From contig NZ_CP072941.1 in the NCBI RefSeq assembly GCF_018069625.1, forward strand, positions 8,122,001 to 8,186,000: a stretch of 64,000 nucleotides of DNA. The letters are read 5' to 3'. How positions within the stretch are numbered: the first letter of the stretch is position 1; each line of letters starts with the position of its first letter. Both the position numbers and the translations under genes were made by a program. This DNA comes from Streptomyces yatensis. Lineage in GTDB: Bacteria > Actinomycetota > Actinomycetes > Streptomycetales > Streptomycetaceae. This document shows positions 48,845 to 58,373 of the stretch, in pieces. Under the pieces are notes generated by a model. The model saw only the letters and a list, made by a program, of their open reading frames with translations. It was not told the DNA's origin and did no database searches.

Positions 48845-49690
48845 GTGGAAGCCAACACTCGTAGCACAGGGCGTCTGCCGGCTGCCTTCCTGACGCCCGG
48901 CTCCTCGTCGTTCATGGACTTCCTGGGCGAGCACTCGCCCGAGCTGCTTCCGGGGAACCGTCCGCTGCCCCCGGTGCAGGGCGCCATCGAGGCCCCCCAT
49001 GGCACCACCATCGTGGCGGTGAGCTTCCCCGGCGGCGTGGTGCTCGCCGGTGACCGCCGCGCCACCATGGGCAATGTCATCGCGCAGCGTGACATCGAGA
49101 AGGTCTTCCCCACCGACGAGTATTCGGCCGTCGGGATCGCGGGGACCGCCGGTATCGCCGTGGAGATGGTCAAGCTCTTCCAGCTCGAGCTGGAGCACTT
49201 CGAGAAGGTCGAGGGCACCGTCCTCTCGCTCGAGGGCAAGGCGAACAGGCTCTCGACCATGATCCGCGGCAACCTCGGCATGGCGATGCAGGGCCTCGCC
49301 GTGGTCCCGCTCTTCGCGGGGTGGGACGTCGACCGGGAGAAGGGCCGCATCTTCTCCTACGACGTGACCGGAGGGCGTTCGGAGGAGCGCGGCTTCGCCG
49401 CCACCGGCTCGGGCTCGATGTTCGCCCGGGGCGCGCTCAAGAAGCTCTATCGCCAGGATTTGACCGAGGAGCAGGCCGCCACCGCCGTGCTCCAGGCGCT
49501 CTATGACGCCGCCGACGACGATTCGGCGACCGGAGGGCCGGATCTCGCCCGCCGCATTTACCCGATCATCACCTCCATCACCGAGGACGGTTTCAAGAGG
49601 TTCGGCGAGGACGAGGTGTCCGAGCTCGCCCGTGCCATCCATGAACGGCGCCTCGAAGAGCCGGACGGCCCCCGCGCCGCCCTTCTCTGA
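48845..49690 (+). CDS. prcB: 20S proteasome beta subunit (catalytic)
   Basis: 281 residues. It is made with a propeptide of about 53 residues that is removed before the catalytic Thr in [13 protein letters not shown]; Thr54 becomes the N-terminal nucleophile. Conserved [12 protein letters not shown] (Asp, Lys/Arg) and [20 protein letters not shown] (Ser and Gly) follow. GTG start with AAGGAA upstream. It forms the inner rings with PrcA and is followed by prcA after 53 bases. Confidence 0.97.
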   Translation: MEANTRSTGRLPAAFLTPGSSSFMDFLGEHSPELLPGNRPLPPVQGAIEAPHGTTIVAVSFPGGVVLAGDRRATMGNVIAQRDIEKVFPTDEYSAVGIAGTAGIAVEMVKLFQLELEHFEKVEGTVLSLEGKANRLSTMIRGNLGMAMQGLAVVPLFAGWDVDREKGRIFSYDVTGGRSEERGFAATGSGSMFARGALKKLYRQDLTEEQAATAVLQALYDAADDDSATGGPDLARRIYPIITSITEDGFKRFGEDEVSELARAIHERRLEEPDGPRAALL

Positions 49691-49743
49691 GAGGACGGTC
49701 CAGCCGGAATGCATTCGCCATTGACAGAAGGGACGGACAGCCG

Positions 49744-50517
49744 GTGACGACGCCGTTCTATGTTTCTCCTCAGCAGGCCATGGCCGACCGCGCCGAATAC
49801 GCCCGTAAGGGCATCGCGCGCGGCCGCAGCGTGGTCGTGCTGCAGTACGCCGACGGCATCGTGTTCGTTGCGGAGAACCCGTCCCGCGCGCTGCACAAGG
49901 TCAGCGAGATCTATGACCGGATCGCCTTCGCGGCGGTCGGTAAGTACAACGAATTCGAGAATCTGCGCATCGGCGGTGTCCGTTACGCCGATCTGCGTGG
50001 CTATACCTATGACCGTGAGGATGTCACGGCCCGCGGACTGGCGAATGTCTACGCCCAGACGCTGGGCACGATCTTCTCCAGCGCCGCCGAGAAGCCGTAC
50101 GAGGTCGAGCTGATCGTCGCCGAGGTCGGGGAGGGCCCCGAGGACGACCAGATCTACCGGCTCCCGCACGACGGCTCCATCGTGGACGAGCACGGCTCGG
50201 TCGCCGTCGGTGGCAACGCCGACCAGATCAGCAGCTATCTCGACCAGCGCCACCGGGACGGCATGACCCTCGCCGAGGCCCTCAAGCTGGCCGTCGACTC
50301 GCTCTCCCGTGACAACAACGGCGGGGAGCGCAGCCTCACCGCCGAGCAGCTCGAGGTCGCGATCCTGGACCGCAACCGCCCCCAGAAGCGCAAGTTCAAG
50401 CGCGTCCTGGGCGGTCAGCTCTCCCGGCTCCTGGAGTCGGGGGAGAGCGCCGCGGCCTCGGAGGAGTCGTCCGACTCCGAAGGGACCGAGGAGTCCACCT
50501 CGGAGTCCGAGGACTGA
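49744..50517 (+). CDS. prcA: 20S proteasome alpha subunit
   Basis: 257 residues. It forms the outer rings and gate and contacts the C-termini of Arc. The N-terminal gating residues [20 protein letters not shown] and [18 protein letters not shown] are typical; the active-site Thr is absent, as in alpha subunits. The last 30 residues form an acidic Ser/Glu tail. GTG start. Confidence 0.97.
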   Translation: MTTPFYVSPQQAMADRAEYARKGIARGRSVVVLQYADGIVFVAENPSRALHKVSEIYDRIAFAAVGKYNEFENLRIGGVRYADLRGYTYDREDVTARGLANVYAQTLGTIFSSAAEKPYEVELIVAEVGEGPEDDQIYRLPHDGSIVDEHGSVAVGGNADQISSYLDQRHRDGMTLAEALKLAVDSLSRDNNGGERSLTAEQLEVAILDRNRPQKRKFKRVLGGQLSRLLESGESAAASEESSDSEGTEESTSESED

Positions 50518-50542
50518 CCCGCCCGCCGCCGTTCGTTTCTCC

Positions 50543-50580
50543 GTCGCCGCCGTCCCGGGCCCACCCGGGGCGGCGGCGAC
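50543..50580. terminator. Terminator between convergent prcA and lacI-type gene
   Basis: A stem of about 17 bp including one G-U pair (gtcgccgccgtcccggg / cccggggcggcggcgac) closes on a 4-base loop (ccca), 25 bases after the prcA stop. Confidence 0.85.
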
Positions 50581-50655
50581 GTCGTGGCGGCGACGCGACC
50601 CCACGGTCCCCGCGCCCAGACCGCGTCCCAGCCGGAGCGGTGGCCCCGGGGCCGG

Positions 50656-51861
50656 TCAGGACCGTGGGGGAGGGGCCGTGGAACCCCGGGGGATCAGCTC
50701 GACGGGCAGCACGGTGTCCCGGGGCGTCTCGCCGTCCATGAGCGTCATCAGGGCCCGCATACCGGCCGCGCCCACCGCCTCCGCCGGGAGCCGCACCGTG
50801 GTCAGCTCCGGTTCCACCGCCGTGGCCAGCGCCAGATCGTCGAAGCCGGTCACCGAGATGTCGTCCGGGATCCGCAGCCCCAGCCGCCGGGCCGCCTTGC
50901 AGGCGCCCGCGGCCAGGATGTCGTCGTCGCAGACCAGCGCGGTCGGCCGGGGCCCGGGGCGGGCCAGGACGCGTTCGGCGGCCCGGCGGCCCTCCTCGAC
51001 GGTCAGCCCCGCCGCTTCGGTGCCCAACGCGGTGCCCGGGACCTCGTCCATCGCCTCCGCCAGGGCCCGGGCGCGGACCTGGAAGGTCCAGGAGTCCACC
51101 GCCGCCGCGAGATGGGCCACCCGGCGGTGCCCGAGCGCCAGCAGATGCCCCGCCGCCTGCCGCGCCCCGTCCGCGATGTCGAGGTTGACGGTGGCCGCCG
51201 CGGCCGCGTCGTCCGGGTCGCTGTCCAGCATCACCAGCGGCAGCCCGCCGCCGCGCACCGCGGCCAGCGCGCCGGCCGCCATGGAGGAGGCGATCACCCC
51301 GTCGAGCGAGGCGCGCGCCGGGTCGAACGGGTCCCGGGCCGGGCCCACGCCCTCGGGGGACGGATAGAGCACCACCCCGAAGCCGTGGTCGGCGGCGACC
51401 CGCTCGGCGCCGGTGTAGACGCGGGCGAAGAACTCGGTCGTCAGGGCGGGCACCACGAGGAGGACGGTCCTGGTGCGGCCCAGGCGGAGGCTGCGGGCCG
51501 CGAGGTTGGGGCGGTAGCCGAGATCGCGCGCGGCGGCCCGCACGGCCTCCACGGTGCGCTCGGAGACCCGTCCGGGCCACTTCTCGCCGAGCACCAGGGA
51601 CACGGTCGCCTGGGACACGCCCGCCACCCGCGCCACATCCCGGCTCGTCGCCCGTCCCGCGGCCGGGCGTCCCGCGGCCGCCGCGCCACCCGGACCGGCG
51701 CCCGCCGCGTCCCCTGAGCCAGCCGTCGCGCCCCCTGAGCGAGCCGCCGCGCCCCCGCCCGGGCCCTCGCGCCGCGCGGGCTCACCCGTCCGGCCGGTTG
51801 CCCGGGAACCTTTCCCGGCGGCCCCCTCCGCCGCGTGGGCGCGGTCCGCGCTCGCCACCAT
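50656..51861 (-). CDS. LacI-family transcriptional regulator
   Basis: 401 residues from the ATG at 51861, which has AGGGAG 8 bases upstream (an ATG at 51909 adds 16 residues but lacks a site). The LacI helix-turn-helix TSRDVARVAGVSQATVSLVL begins only near residue 71, after an unusual Ala/Gly-rich disordered extension. The hinge helix PNLAARSLRLGRTRT and the periplasmic-binding-like effector domain (LDGVIASSM, ALVCDDDILAAGACKAAR, SVTGFDDLALA) follow. Divergent from an MFS transporter gene, whose promoter contains a paired operator-like palindrome. Confidence 0.9.
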   Translation of the reverse strand: MVASADRAHAAEGAAGKGSRATGRTGEPARREGPGGGAAARSGGATAGSGDAAGAGPGGAAAAGRPAAGRATSRDVARVAGVSQATVSLVLGEKWPGRVSERTVEAVRAAARDLGYRPNLAARSLRLGRTRTVLLVVPALTTEFFARVYTGAERVAADHGFGVVLYPSPEGVGPARDPFDPARASLDGVIASSMAAGALAAVRGGGLPLVMLDSDPDDAAAAATVNLDIADGARQAAGHLLALGHRRVAHLAAAVDSWTFQVRARALAEAMDEVPGTALGTEAAGLTVEEGRRAAERVLARPGPRPTALVCDDDILAAGACKAARRLGLRIPDDISVTGFDDLALATAVEPELTTVRLPAEAVGAAGMRALMTLMDGETPRDTVLPVELIPRGSTAPPPRS

Positions 51862-51944
51862 CGCCTCCGCTCCCTCCGCCGCCACACGTCCCGCCGCGCG
51901 GCTGCTCATTTCGGCCCGCGAGTGGACCCGCGGTGGCGGCCATG

Positions 51945-51973
51945 GTACGTATGACGCTGGCAGTTATACGTAC
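51945..51973. promoter_or_regulatory. Twin LacI-type operator between regulator and transporter
   Basis: gtacgtatgac (51945-51955) and gttatacgtac (51963-51973) are inverted with one mismatch across a 7-base spacer. Each contains TACGTA with the central CG of LacI-family operators. The centres are 21 bp apart, so both sites face the same side of the helix; gttatacgtacaac is itself nearly palindromic. Confidence 0.65.
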
Positions 51974-52033
51974 AACGTCACAACCGACCCGCGCCGCACC
52001 CGCGACGCGTTCGCGACAACCCGGAGAAATCGG

Positions 52034-52108
52034 CAGGACCTGAAACAGGACCCTGACGCAGGACCCGAAACAGGACCCTGACGCAGGACCCGAAACAGGA
52101 TCTGGCAA
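52034..52108. repeat. 25-bp tandem repeat, three copies
   Basis: Units beginning caggaccYgaaacaggaccctgacg start at 52034, 52059 and 52084, ending just before the ribosome-binding site of the MFS gene, so they form its 5' untranslated region. Confidence 0.85.
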
Positions 52109-52123
52109 GGAAGGGGCAGGTAC

Positions 52124-53407
52124 ATGGCGGCTGGCTACGGGGAACTGCTGCGCACCCCGCACGCGGCACGGCTGCTCATCGGCACGCTGCTGGGACGGCT
52201 CCCGAACGCCACCGCCGCCCTCGCCGTGCTGCTCTTCGCCCGCGCCGAGGGCGGCAGCTACGCCCTCGCCGGCGGGCTGTCGGCCGTCTACGGCGTGGCC
52301 AACGCGGTGGGCCAGCCGCTGCTGGGCCGGGCCGTGGACCGCTTCGGCCAGACCTGGGTGATGCTCCCCGCCGCCGTGACCTCCGCGCTCGGGATGGTCC
52401 TGTTCGCCGTCGTCGGGCTCGAGCCGCTGCCCGTGGCGTACGCCGCGATGCTGATCGCCGGTCTGTTCACGCCGCCGCTGGAGGGCGGGCTGCGGGCCCT
52501 GTGGCCCTCGGTGCTGCGGCGCGAGGACCAGGTGCACACCGCGTACGCGCTGGACGCCGTGGCCCAGGAGGTGATGTTCGCCGTCGGCCCGCTGCTGGTC
52601 ACCCTGAGTGTGGCCGTGTGGTCCGAGGCGGCCGCGCTGCTGGTCATCAACGCCATCGGGGTCGCGGGCGCGCTCTGGGTCGTGGTCTCGCGGCCGTCGC
52701 GGCAGTGGCGCTCGGCGCCCCGCGAGGCGCACTGGCTGGGCGCGCTGCGCTCGCCCGGGCTGCTGGTGCTGCTCGGGTCGTTCTTCTTCATCGGGCTCGC
52801 CCTCGGCGCGATCGCGGTGGCCGCGGTGGCCTACGCCGACGAGCACGGCGGCGGCGTGGTCTCCAGCGCGCTGCTCTCCGCCCTCGGCGCGGGCGCGCTG
52901 GTCGGTGGCATCGTCTACGGCGGCCGCACCTGGCCCGGCGCGCCCGAGCGGCGACTGCGACTGCTGGTGGCCGCGCTGGCGCTCGGCTATCTGCCGCTCG
53001 TGCTGGTGCCGGGCGTCGTCATGATGACCGTCCTCGCCGGGGTGGCGGGGGTGTTCCTGGCCCCGGCGCTGGCCTGCGCGTTCGTCGTCGTGGACCGCCA
53101 CGCGCCCAGCGGCACGGTCACCGAGGCGTTCTCCTGGCTGGTGACCACGTTCGTGGTGGGCAACGCGGTCGGCACCGCCGTGGCGGGGCCCGCGGTCCAG
53201 TTCGGCGGAGTGGCACCCGGATTCGCGGTGCCCGCGGCCGGTGGAGTGGCCGCGCTGGCGGTGCTGCTGGCGGCCCAGCGGTTCCTCCTGGACCGGCCAC
53301 GCCCCGTCGTCCGGCCGACCGTTCCCCCAACACCGGATGAACCCTGTGCGGAAAATGATCGCAACCGTGCCGTCGAACCCGGTTTCAGAGCACGCCATCA
53401 GGCGTAA
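52124..53407 (+). CDS. MFS transporter
   Basis: 427 residues with about twelve hydrophobic helices and the loop 2-3 motif GRAVDRFGQTW characteristic of major facilitator proteins. The C-terminal 40 residues are hydrophilic. AAGGGG precedes the ATG. Divergent from the LacI-type gene, which probably controls it. This regulator-transporter pair stands between prcA and pafA in other Streptomyces too. The substrate is unknown. The promoter of pafA lies over its stop codon. Confidence 0.88.
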   Translation: MAAGYGELLRTPHAARLLIGTLLGRLPNATAALAVLLFARAEGGSYALAGGLSAVYGVANAVGQPLLGRAVDRFGQTWVMLPAAVTSALGMVLFAVVGLEPLPVAYAAMLIAGLFTPPLEGGLRALWPSVLRREDQVHTAYALDAVAQEVMFAVGPLLVTLSVAVWSEAAALLVINAIGVAGALWVVVSRPSRQWRSAPREAHWLGALRSPGLLVLLGSFFFIGLALGAIAVAAVAYADEHGGGVVSSALLSALGAGALVGGIVYGGRTWPGAPERRLRLLVAALALGYLPLVLVPGVVMMTVLAGVAGVFLAPALACAFVVVDRHAPSGTVTEAFSWLVTTFVVGNAVGTAVAGPAVQFGGVAPGFAVPAAGGVAALAVLLAAQRFLLDRPRPVVRPTVPPTPDEPCAENDRNRAVEPGFRARHQA

Positions 53408-53416
53408 TGTTCAGGC
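53405..53416 (+). promoter_or_regulatory. Probable -10 box of leaderless pafA
   Basis: TAATGT at 53405-53410 overlaps the MFS stop and ends 6 bases before the pafA ATG. No ribosome-binding site is present. Confidence 0.5.
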
Positions 53417-54778
53417 ATGGACCGCCGCATTTTCGGGCTGGAGAACGAGTACGGCGTCACGTGCACATTCAGGGGACAGCGCCGGTTGTCTCCTGACGAA
53501 GTGGCGCGCTACCTCTTCCGCCGTGTCGTCTCCTGGGGCCGCAGCAGCAATGTCTTCCTGCGCAACGGCGCCCGCCTCTATCTCGACGTGGGCTCGCACC
53601 CGGAATACGCAACCCCCGAGTGTGACAACGTGACCGAGCTGGTCACCCACGACAAGGCAGGCGAGCGCATTCTCGAGGGTCTGCTCGTGGACGCGGAGCG
53701 TCGCCTGCACGAGGAGGGAATCGCGGGCGACGTCTATCTCTTCAAGAACAACACCGACTCCGCGGGCAACTCCTACGGCTGCCACGAGAACTATCTGGTG
53801 GCACGGCACGGCGAGTTCTCCCGGCTCGCCGACATTCTCATCCCGTTCTTGGTGACGCGGCAGCTGCTGTGCGGTGCGGGCAAGGTGCTCCAGACCCCGC
53901 GTGGCGCGGTCTACTGCGTCAGCCAGCGCGCCGAGCACATCTGGGAGGGCGTCAGCTCCGCGACGACCCGCTCCCGGCCGATCATCAACACCCGCGACGA
54001 ACCCCACGCCGACGCCGAGCGCTACCGCCGGCTGCATGTCATCGTGGGCGACTCCAACATGTCCGAGACCACCATGCTGCTCAAGGTCGGCGCCACCGAT
54101 CTGGTGCTCCGCATGATCGAGGCGGGCACCGTGATGCGTGACCTGACCCTGGAGAACCCCATCCGGGCGATCCGCGAGGTCAGCCATGACATCACCGGGC
54201 AGCGCAAGGTGCGGCTCGCCAGCGGGCGCGAGGCGTCCGCCCTGGAAGTGCAGCAGGAGTACTACGAGAAGGCCGTGGACTTCTGCGAGCGCCGCGGCAT
54301 CCGCACCGGCATGGTCGAGCGCGTCCTCGAGCTGTGGGGCCGCACCCTGGACGCGATCCGCACCGAGGACCTCGACCGGATCGGCACCGAAATCGACTGG
54401 GTGATGAAGTACAAGCTCATCGAGCGGTACCGGGCCAAGAACAACATCACCATGTCCCATCCGCGGATCGCCCAGATAGACCTCGCCTACCACGACATCC
54501 ACCGCCGCCGCGGCCTCTACTACCTGCTGGAGAAGCGCGGCCAGGCGGCCCGGGTCTGCAACGACTTGAAGATCTTCGAGGGCAAGTCGGTGCCACCGCA
54601 GACCACCCGCGCCCGGCTGCGCGGCGACTTCATCCGCCGGGCCCAGGAGCAGCGCCGCGACTTCACCGTCGACTGGGTACATCTGAAGCTCAATGACCAG
54701 GCACAGCGCACCGTGCTGTGCAAGGACCCGTTCCGTTCGGTCGACGACCGGGTGGAGAAACTCATCGCCGGTATGTGA
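53417..54778 (+). CDS. pafA: Pup-protein ligase
   Basis: 453 residues. It joins deamidated Pup to lysine side chains using ATP. The catalytic/metal Glu9 is in [10 protein letters not shown], with [19 protein letters not shown] and [20 protein letters not shown] further on, all shared with Dop but lacking the Dop loop. The C-terminal [15 protein letters not shown] domain is present. It seems to be transcribed separately from the prc genes, from its own leaderless promoter. Confidence 0.97.
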   Translation: MDRRIFGLENEYGVTCTFRGQRRLSPDEVARYLFRRVVSWGRSSNVFLRNGARLYLDVGSHPEYATPECDNVTELVTHDKAGERILEGLLVDAERRLHEEGIAGDVYLFKNNTDSAGNSYGCHENYLVARHGEFSRLADILIPFLVTRQLLCGAGKVLQTPRGAVYCVSQRAEHIWEGVSSATTRSRPIINTRDEPHADAERYRRLHVIVGDSNMSETTMLLKVGATDLVLRMIEAGTVMRDLTLENPIRAIREVSHDITGQRKVRLASGREASALEVQQEYYEKAVDFCERRGIRTGMVERVLELWGRTLDAIRTEDLDRIGTEIDWVMKYKLIERYRAKNNITMSHPRIAQIDLAYHDIHRRRGLYYLLEKRGQAARVCNDLKIFEGKSVPPQTTRARLRGDFIRRAQEQRRDFTVDWVHLKLNDQAQRTVLCKDPFRSVDDRVEKLIAGM

Positions 54779-54800
54779 CCGGCGTACGGCTTACCTTGCC

Positions 54801-54835
54801 CTCGGGCCCCGTGCGTTCTCCGGACGGGGCCCGAG
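54801..54835 (+). terminator. Terminator after pafA
   Basis: A perfect 12-bp stem (ctcgggccccgt / acggggcccgag) with an 11-base loop, 22 bases after the stop. Confidence 0.85.
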
Positions 54836-54891
54836 TCACGTCGTAGAGTGGCGCGCATTGGCCATCGCAAGATCTACCTAACGAGGACTCC

Positions 54892-55887
54892 GTGCGCCGA
54901 CGCTCCGTACTCCTTGCCGTGCCCGCGGGCCTGCTGACACTCGCGGGCTGTGGTGACGACAAATCAGGGTCCGACAAGACCAAGCCGTCACAGGAGCCGA
55001 CGAGCCAGAGTCCCTCACCGGCCCCCAGCGGCAAGATCGTCTCCGGACCGGTGCCGCCCATTACCGCCGGTAAGAAGTTCGGTGAGAAGCCGAAGGTGGC
55101 CAAGGGCACGGGTAAGCCGCCGCACGATCTCGCGGTCAAGACGATCAGCCAAGGGGACGGCAGGAAGACGGTCAAGGGGGATTGGGTCCAGATCAACTAC
55201 CTGGCGCAGATCTGGGACACCGGGAAGGTCATCGACAACACCTTCGACAAGAAGAAGACCGCCGCCTTCCCGATCGGCAAGGGCCAGGTCCTCCCGGGCT
55301 GGGACCAGGGACTGCTGGGCCGGAACCTCGGCAGCCGGCTGGAGCTGGCCGTCCCGCCCGCCTACGCCTACGGCAAGCAGGGCCAGCCCCAGGCCGGTAT
55401 CAAGGGGACCGACACGCTGGTCTTCGTCATCGACCTCGTCGATGCCTTCAACGCCAAGAGCTCGGCCAAGGGCCGCAAGGTCGAGCAGACCGACGCCGAC
55501 CTGCCCAAGGTGTCCGCCAACACCGACGGCAAGGCGCCCACCATCACCGTCCCCAAGAAGCCCGCGCCGAAGAAGCTGGTCTCCGAATACGTCATCGAGG
55601 GCGACGGCCAGGAGGTCAAGAAGACCGACGCGCTGCTCGTCCAGTACAAGGGCGTGCTGTGGGACGGCGGCAAGGAGTTCGACTCCACCTACAAGCGCGG
55701 TGAGCTCGCCCAGTTCTCGCTGCAGCAGGTCGTCAAGGGCTGGTCGCAGGGGCTCACCGGCAAGAAGGTCGGCAGCCGGGTGCTGGTCGTCGTGCCCCCG
55801 GACCTCGGCTACGGCAAGGCGGCCCAGAAGGGCATCCCCGCCAACTCCACGCTGGTGTTCTCCGTGGACATCCTGGCCGTTCTGTAG
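54892..55887 (+). CDS. Two-domain FKBP-type peptidyl-prolyl isomerase lipoprotein
   Basis: 331 residues. Lipobox LAGC (Cys near 20) followed by a Ser/Pro/Lys-rich linker. Two FKBP domains are seen, about 95-190 (VQINYLAQIWDTGKVIDNTF, LPGWDQGLLG) and 235-331 (VQYKGVLWDGGKEFDSTY, VKGWSQGLTGKKVGSRVLVV). The protein is expected on the outer face of the membrane assisting folding of exported proteins. GTG start with ACGAGGA. A single-domain FKBP follows after 39 bases. Confidence 0.92.
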   Translation: MRRRSVLLAVPAGLLTLAGCGDDKSGSDKTKPSQEPTSQSPSPAPSGKIVSGPVPPITAGKKFGEKPKVAKGTGKPPHDLAVKTISQGDGRKTVKGDWVQINYLAQIWDTGKVIDNTFDKKKTAAFPIGKGQVLPGWDQGLLGRNLGSRLELAVPPAYAYGKQGQPQAGIKGTDTLVFVIDLVDAFNAKSSAKGRKVEQTDADLPKVSANTDGKAPTITVPKKPAPKKLVSEYVIEGDGQEVKKTDALLVQYKGVLWDGGKEFDSTYKRGELAQFSLQQVVKGWSQGLTGKKVGSRVLVVVPPDLGYGKAAQKGIPANSTLVFSVDILAVL

Positions 55888-55926
55888 CCTGTGCGGGTTG
55901 CCCACAACGTCACAAGGAGCAATTTC

Positions 55927-56301
55927 GTGAGCATCGAGAAGCCCGAGGTCGACTTCCCGGGCGGCGAGCCGCCGGCCGAGCTGGAGATCAAGGACATCTG
56001 GGAGGGCGACGGGCCCACGGCCAAGGCCGGCGACAACATCGCCGTGCACTATGTGGGCGTCTCCTTCAGCACGGGTGAGGAGTTCGACGCGAGCTACAAC
56101 CGCGGCACCCCGCTGCGGATCCAGCTCGGGGTCGGCCAGGTCATCACCGGCTGGGACCAGGGCCTCCAGGGGATGAAGGTCGGCGGCCGCCGGCAGCTCA
56201 TCGTCCCGCCGCACCTCGGTTACGGGGACCGGGGCGCAGGCGGTGGCCGGATCAAGCCGGGCGAGACGCTGATCTTCGTCTGCGATCTGGTCTCCGTCTG
56301 A
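55927..56301 (+). CDS. FKBP-type peptidyl-prolyl cis-trans isomerase
   Basis: A 124-residue cytosolic single FKBP domain with the full active-site set: VHYVGVSFSTGEEFDASYNR, GVGQVITGWDQGLQGMKVGG and PPHLGYGDRGAGG. GTG start with AAGGAG. It forms an operon with the lipoprotein FKBP gene. Confidence 0.95.
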   Translation: MSIEKPEVDFPGGEPPAELEIKDIWEGDGPTAKAGDNIAVHYVGVSFSTGEEFDASYNRGTPLRIQLGVGQVITGWDQGLQGMKVGGRRQLIVPPHLGYGDRGAGGGRIKPGETLIFVCDLVSV

Positions 56302-56317
56302 GACGGCGGTCCGTCGC

Positions 56318-56353
56318 GCCGAGGGCTCCTGCCGATGGGCAGGGGCCCTCGGC
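56318..56353 (+). terminator. Strong terminator after the FKBP genes
   Basis: A 16-bp stem with one G-U pair (gccgagggctcctgcc / ggcaggggccctcggc), a 4-base loop and TTTT directly after it. Confidence 0.92.
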
Positions 56354-56415
56354 TTTTGCCGCGCGTCCCGGTAGCGGTACGGTCACGTGCGTAAGGTCAC
56401 GAAGAAAGGGCGTCG

Positions 56416-57381
56416 ATGGCGATTGCCAAGGCCGAGCGGCTGATGAACCTGGCCCTGTGCCTGCTGGGAACGCGGCGCCCGCTGACCAAACGGGAGTTGC
56501 GGGGCTCCATAGAGGCGTACCTCCAGACCGACGCGGCGAACGACGAAGCGTTCAACCGCATGTTCGAGCGTGACAAGGACGATCTGCGCGAACTCGGCCT
56601 GATCATCGAGACGGTTGAGGGCCTCGACGGCGAGATCGGCTATCTCGCCCGCCGGGACAGCAACCGCCTCCCGCCGATCACCCTCGACGCCGAGGAGGCC
56701 GCCGCCCTGGGCCTGGCCGCCAAGGTCTGGCAGCAGGCCCGGCTCGCGGGCGCCGCCAGCGGCGCGCTGCAGAAGCTGCGCGCCGCCGGGATGCCGGTCG
56801 CCGAGGATCCGTACGACACACCGGGGCACAGCGCGCTGGAGCCGCGGATCCCGGTCCACGAGGCCGCCTTCGAGCCGCTGATGCTCGCCTGCCGCGACCG
56901 CCGCCCCGTGCTCTTCGACTACCGCAAGTCGAACGCCGCCCGCCCCGAGCAGCGGCAGGTCGAGCCCTGGACCCTGGAGTCCTGGCGCGGCCACTGGTAT
57001 CTCGCCGGATGGGACCGCGAGCGCGCCGCCGAGCGGGTCTTCCGGCTCTCCCGGATCACCGGCCGGGTCCGGCTGCGGTCCGACGCGTTCACCGCCGAGG
57101 TGCCCGACCACGTCACCGTCCGGGAGACCGTGGAGACCTGGGCGGGCGAGACCGCCACCGGCACCGCCCGGATCAGGCTGCGCTCGGGCCACGGCTATCC
57201 GCTGCGGGCGAAGGCGCTGTCCACCCGGGCGGCCGGCGACGGCTGGGACGAGCTGGAGATTCCCTACGGGCACGGCCTGGACGCCTGGCTCGTGGAGTTC
57301 GGCCCGGACGTGGTCGTACTGGGGCCCGAGGAACTGCGGGCGGATGTCGTGGACCGGCTGCGCGCGGTCGCCAAGGGCTGA
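56416..57381 (+). CDS. pafB: WYL-domain regulator PafB
   Basis: 321 residues. N-terminal helix-turn-helix (KAERLMNLALCLLGTRRPLT), then a WYL domain with WRGHWYLAGWDRERAAERVFRLSRI and a C-terminal WCX extension. With PafC it forms the transcription activator of the LexA-independent DNA damage response known from mycobacteria; it is not itself required for pupylation. ATG 56416. The pafC start follows after 20 bases. Confidence 0.94.
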   Translation: MAIAKAERLMNLALCLLGTRRPLTKRELRGSIEAYLQTDAANDEAFNRMFERDKDDLRELGLIIETVEGLDGEIGYLARRDSNRLPPITLDAEEAAALGLAAKVWQQARLAGAASGALQKLRAAGMPVAEDPYDTPGHSALEPRIPVHEAAFEPLMLACRDRRPVLFDYRKSNAARPEQRQVEPWTLESWRGHWYLAGWDRERAAERVFRLSRITGRVRLRSDAFTAEVPDHVTVRETVETWAGETATGTARIRLRSGHGYPLRAKALSTRAAGDGWDELEIPYGHGLDAWLVEFGPDVVVLGPEELRADVVDRLRAVAKG

Positions 57382-57400
57382 GGGGACGGATCACTTCATC

Positions 57401-58360
57401 ATGGCCGGAAACGCCATTGACCAGACCCGGCGGATGCTCTCCCTGGTCACCTATCTGCGCGAGCGCCCCGGCGCCCGCGTCGCCGATGTCGCCCGGGCCT
57501 TCGGCATCAGCGAGGACGAGCTGATCGCCGACCTCGATGTGCTGCCGCTGTGCGGCACCAGCTTCCGCGGCGGCGATCTGCTGGACATCGACACCGACGG
57601 GGAGCGGATCTGGTGGCACAACCCCGATGACGTCGCCGAGCCGCTGCGGCTGGCGGCCGACGAGGCCACCGCGCTGCTGGTCGCCGCCCGCGCCGTCGCC
57701 ACCCTCCCCGGGCTGCGCGAGGGCGACCGGGAGGCGCTGCTGCGGGCCACCGCCAAGCTGGAGGCCGCGGCGGGCGAGGCGGCGGGCGCCAGCTCCCGGC
57801 TCTCGGTGATCTTCGAGTCGGAGGGCGGCGTCTTCGCCGACGTCGACCGTGCCATCTCCGAGCGCCGCAGGCTGTGGCTGCGCTACTACTCGCCGGCGCG
57901 CGACGAGATCACCGAGCGCGAGGTCGACCCGATCCGGCTCTTCGCCGTGGGCCGCACCTATATGGAGGCGTGGTGCCGCCTCTCCGAGGCGCGGCGGACC
58001 TTCCGGCTCGACCGGGTCGTCGAGATCAAGCTGCTCGACGAGGCGTCCGATCCGCCGCCGATCGAGCTGCGCGATCTGTCGGAGCTGTCCTCCGCGCTGG
58101 TGCAGACCGGCGCCGAGGACCCCGAGGTGGTCGTCGAGGTCGGCCCCGGCGGGCGCTGGGTCGCCGAGTACTACCCGCACGACAGCGCGGACGAGCTGCC
58201 CGACGGCGGCCTCCGGATCACCCTGCGCGCGCCCGACCCCGGCTCGCTGCGGCGCCTGGCGCTGCGGCTGGGCAGGGACGGCCGGATCGTCTCGCCGCAG
58301 GGTCTGGCGGACAGTGCCCGGGACGCGGCGCGGCAGGCGCTCGCGGCGTACGGTGAGTGA
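57401..58360 (+). CDS. pafC: WYL-domain regulator PafC
   Basis: 319 residues, the partner of PafB. The helix-turn-helix QTRRMLSLVTYLRERPGARV and VARAFGISEDELIADL is followed by a WYL domain (RRLWLRYYSPARDEITEREV, GRTYMEAWCRLSEARRTFRLDRV). ATG 57401 is preceded by a weak GAGGGGA. Overlap or tight spacing with pafB and with the next gene suggests one transcript. Confidence 0.93.
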   Translation: MAGNAIDQTRRMLSLVTYLRERPGARVADVARAFGISEDELIADLDVLPLCGTSFRGGDLLDIDTDGERIWWHNPDDVAEPLRLAADEATALLVAARAVATLPGLREGDREALLRATAKLEAAAGEAAGASSRLSVIFESEGGVFADVDRAISERRRLWLRYYSPARDEITEREVDPIRLFAVGRTYMEAWCRLSEARRTFRLDRVVEIKLLDEASDPPPIELRDLSELSSALVQTGAEDPEVVVEVGPGGRWVAEYYPHDSADELPDGGLRITLRAPDPGSLRRLALRLGRDGRIVSPQGLADSARDAARQALAAYGE

Positions 58361-58373
58361 AGGGACACACACG

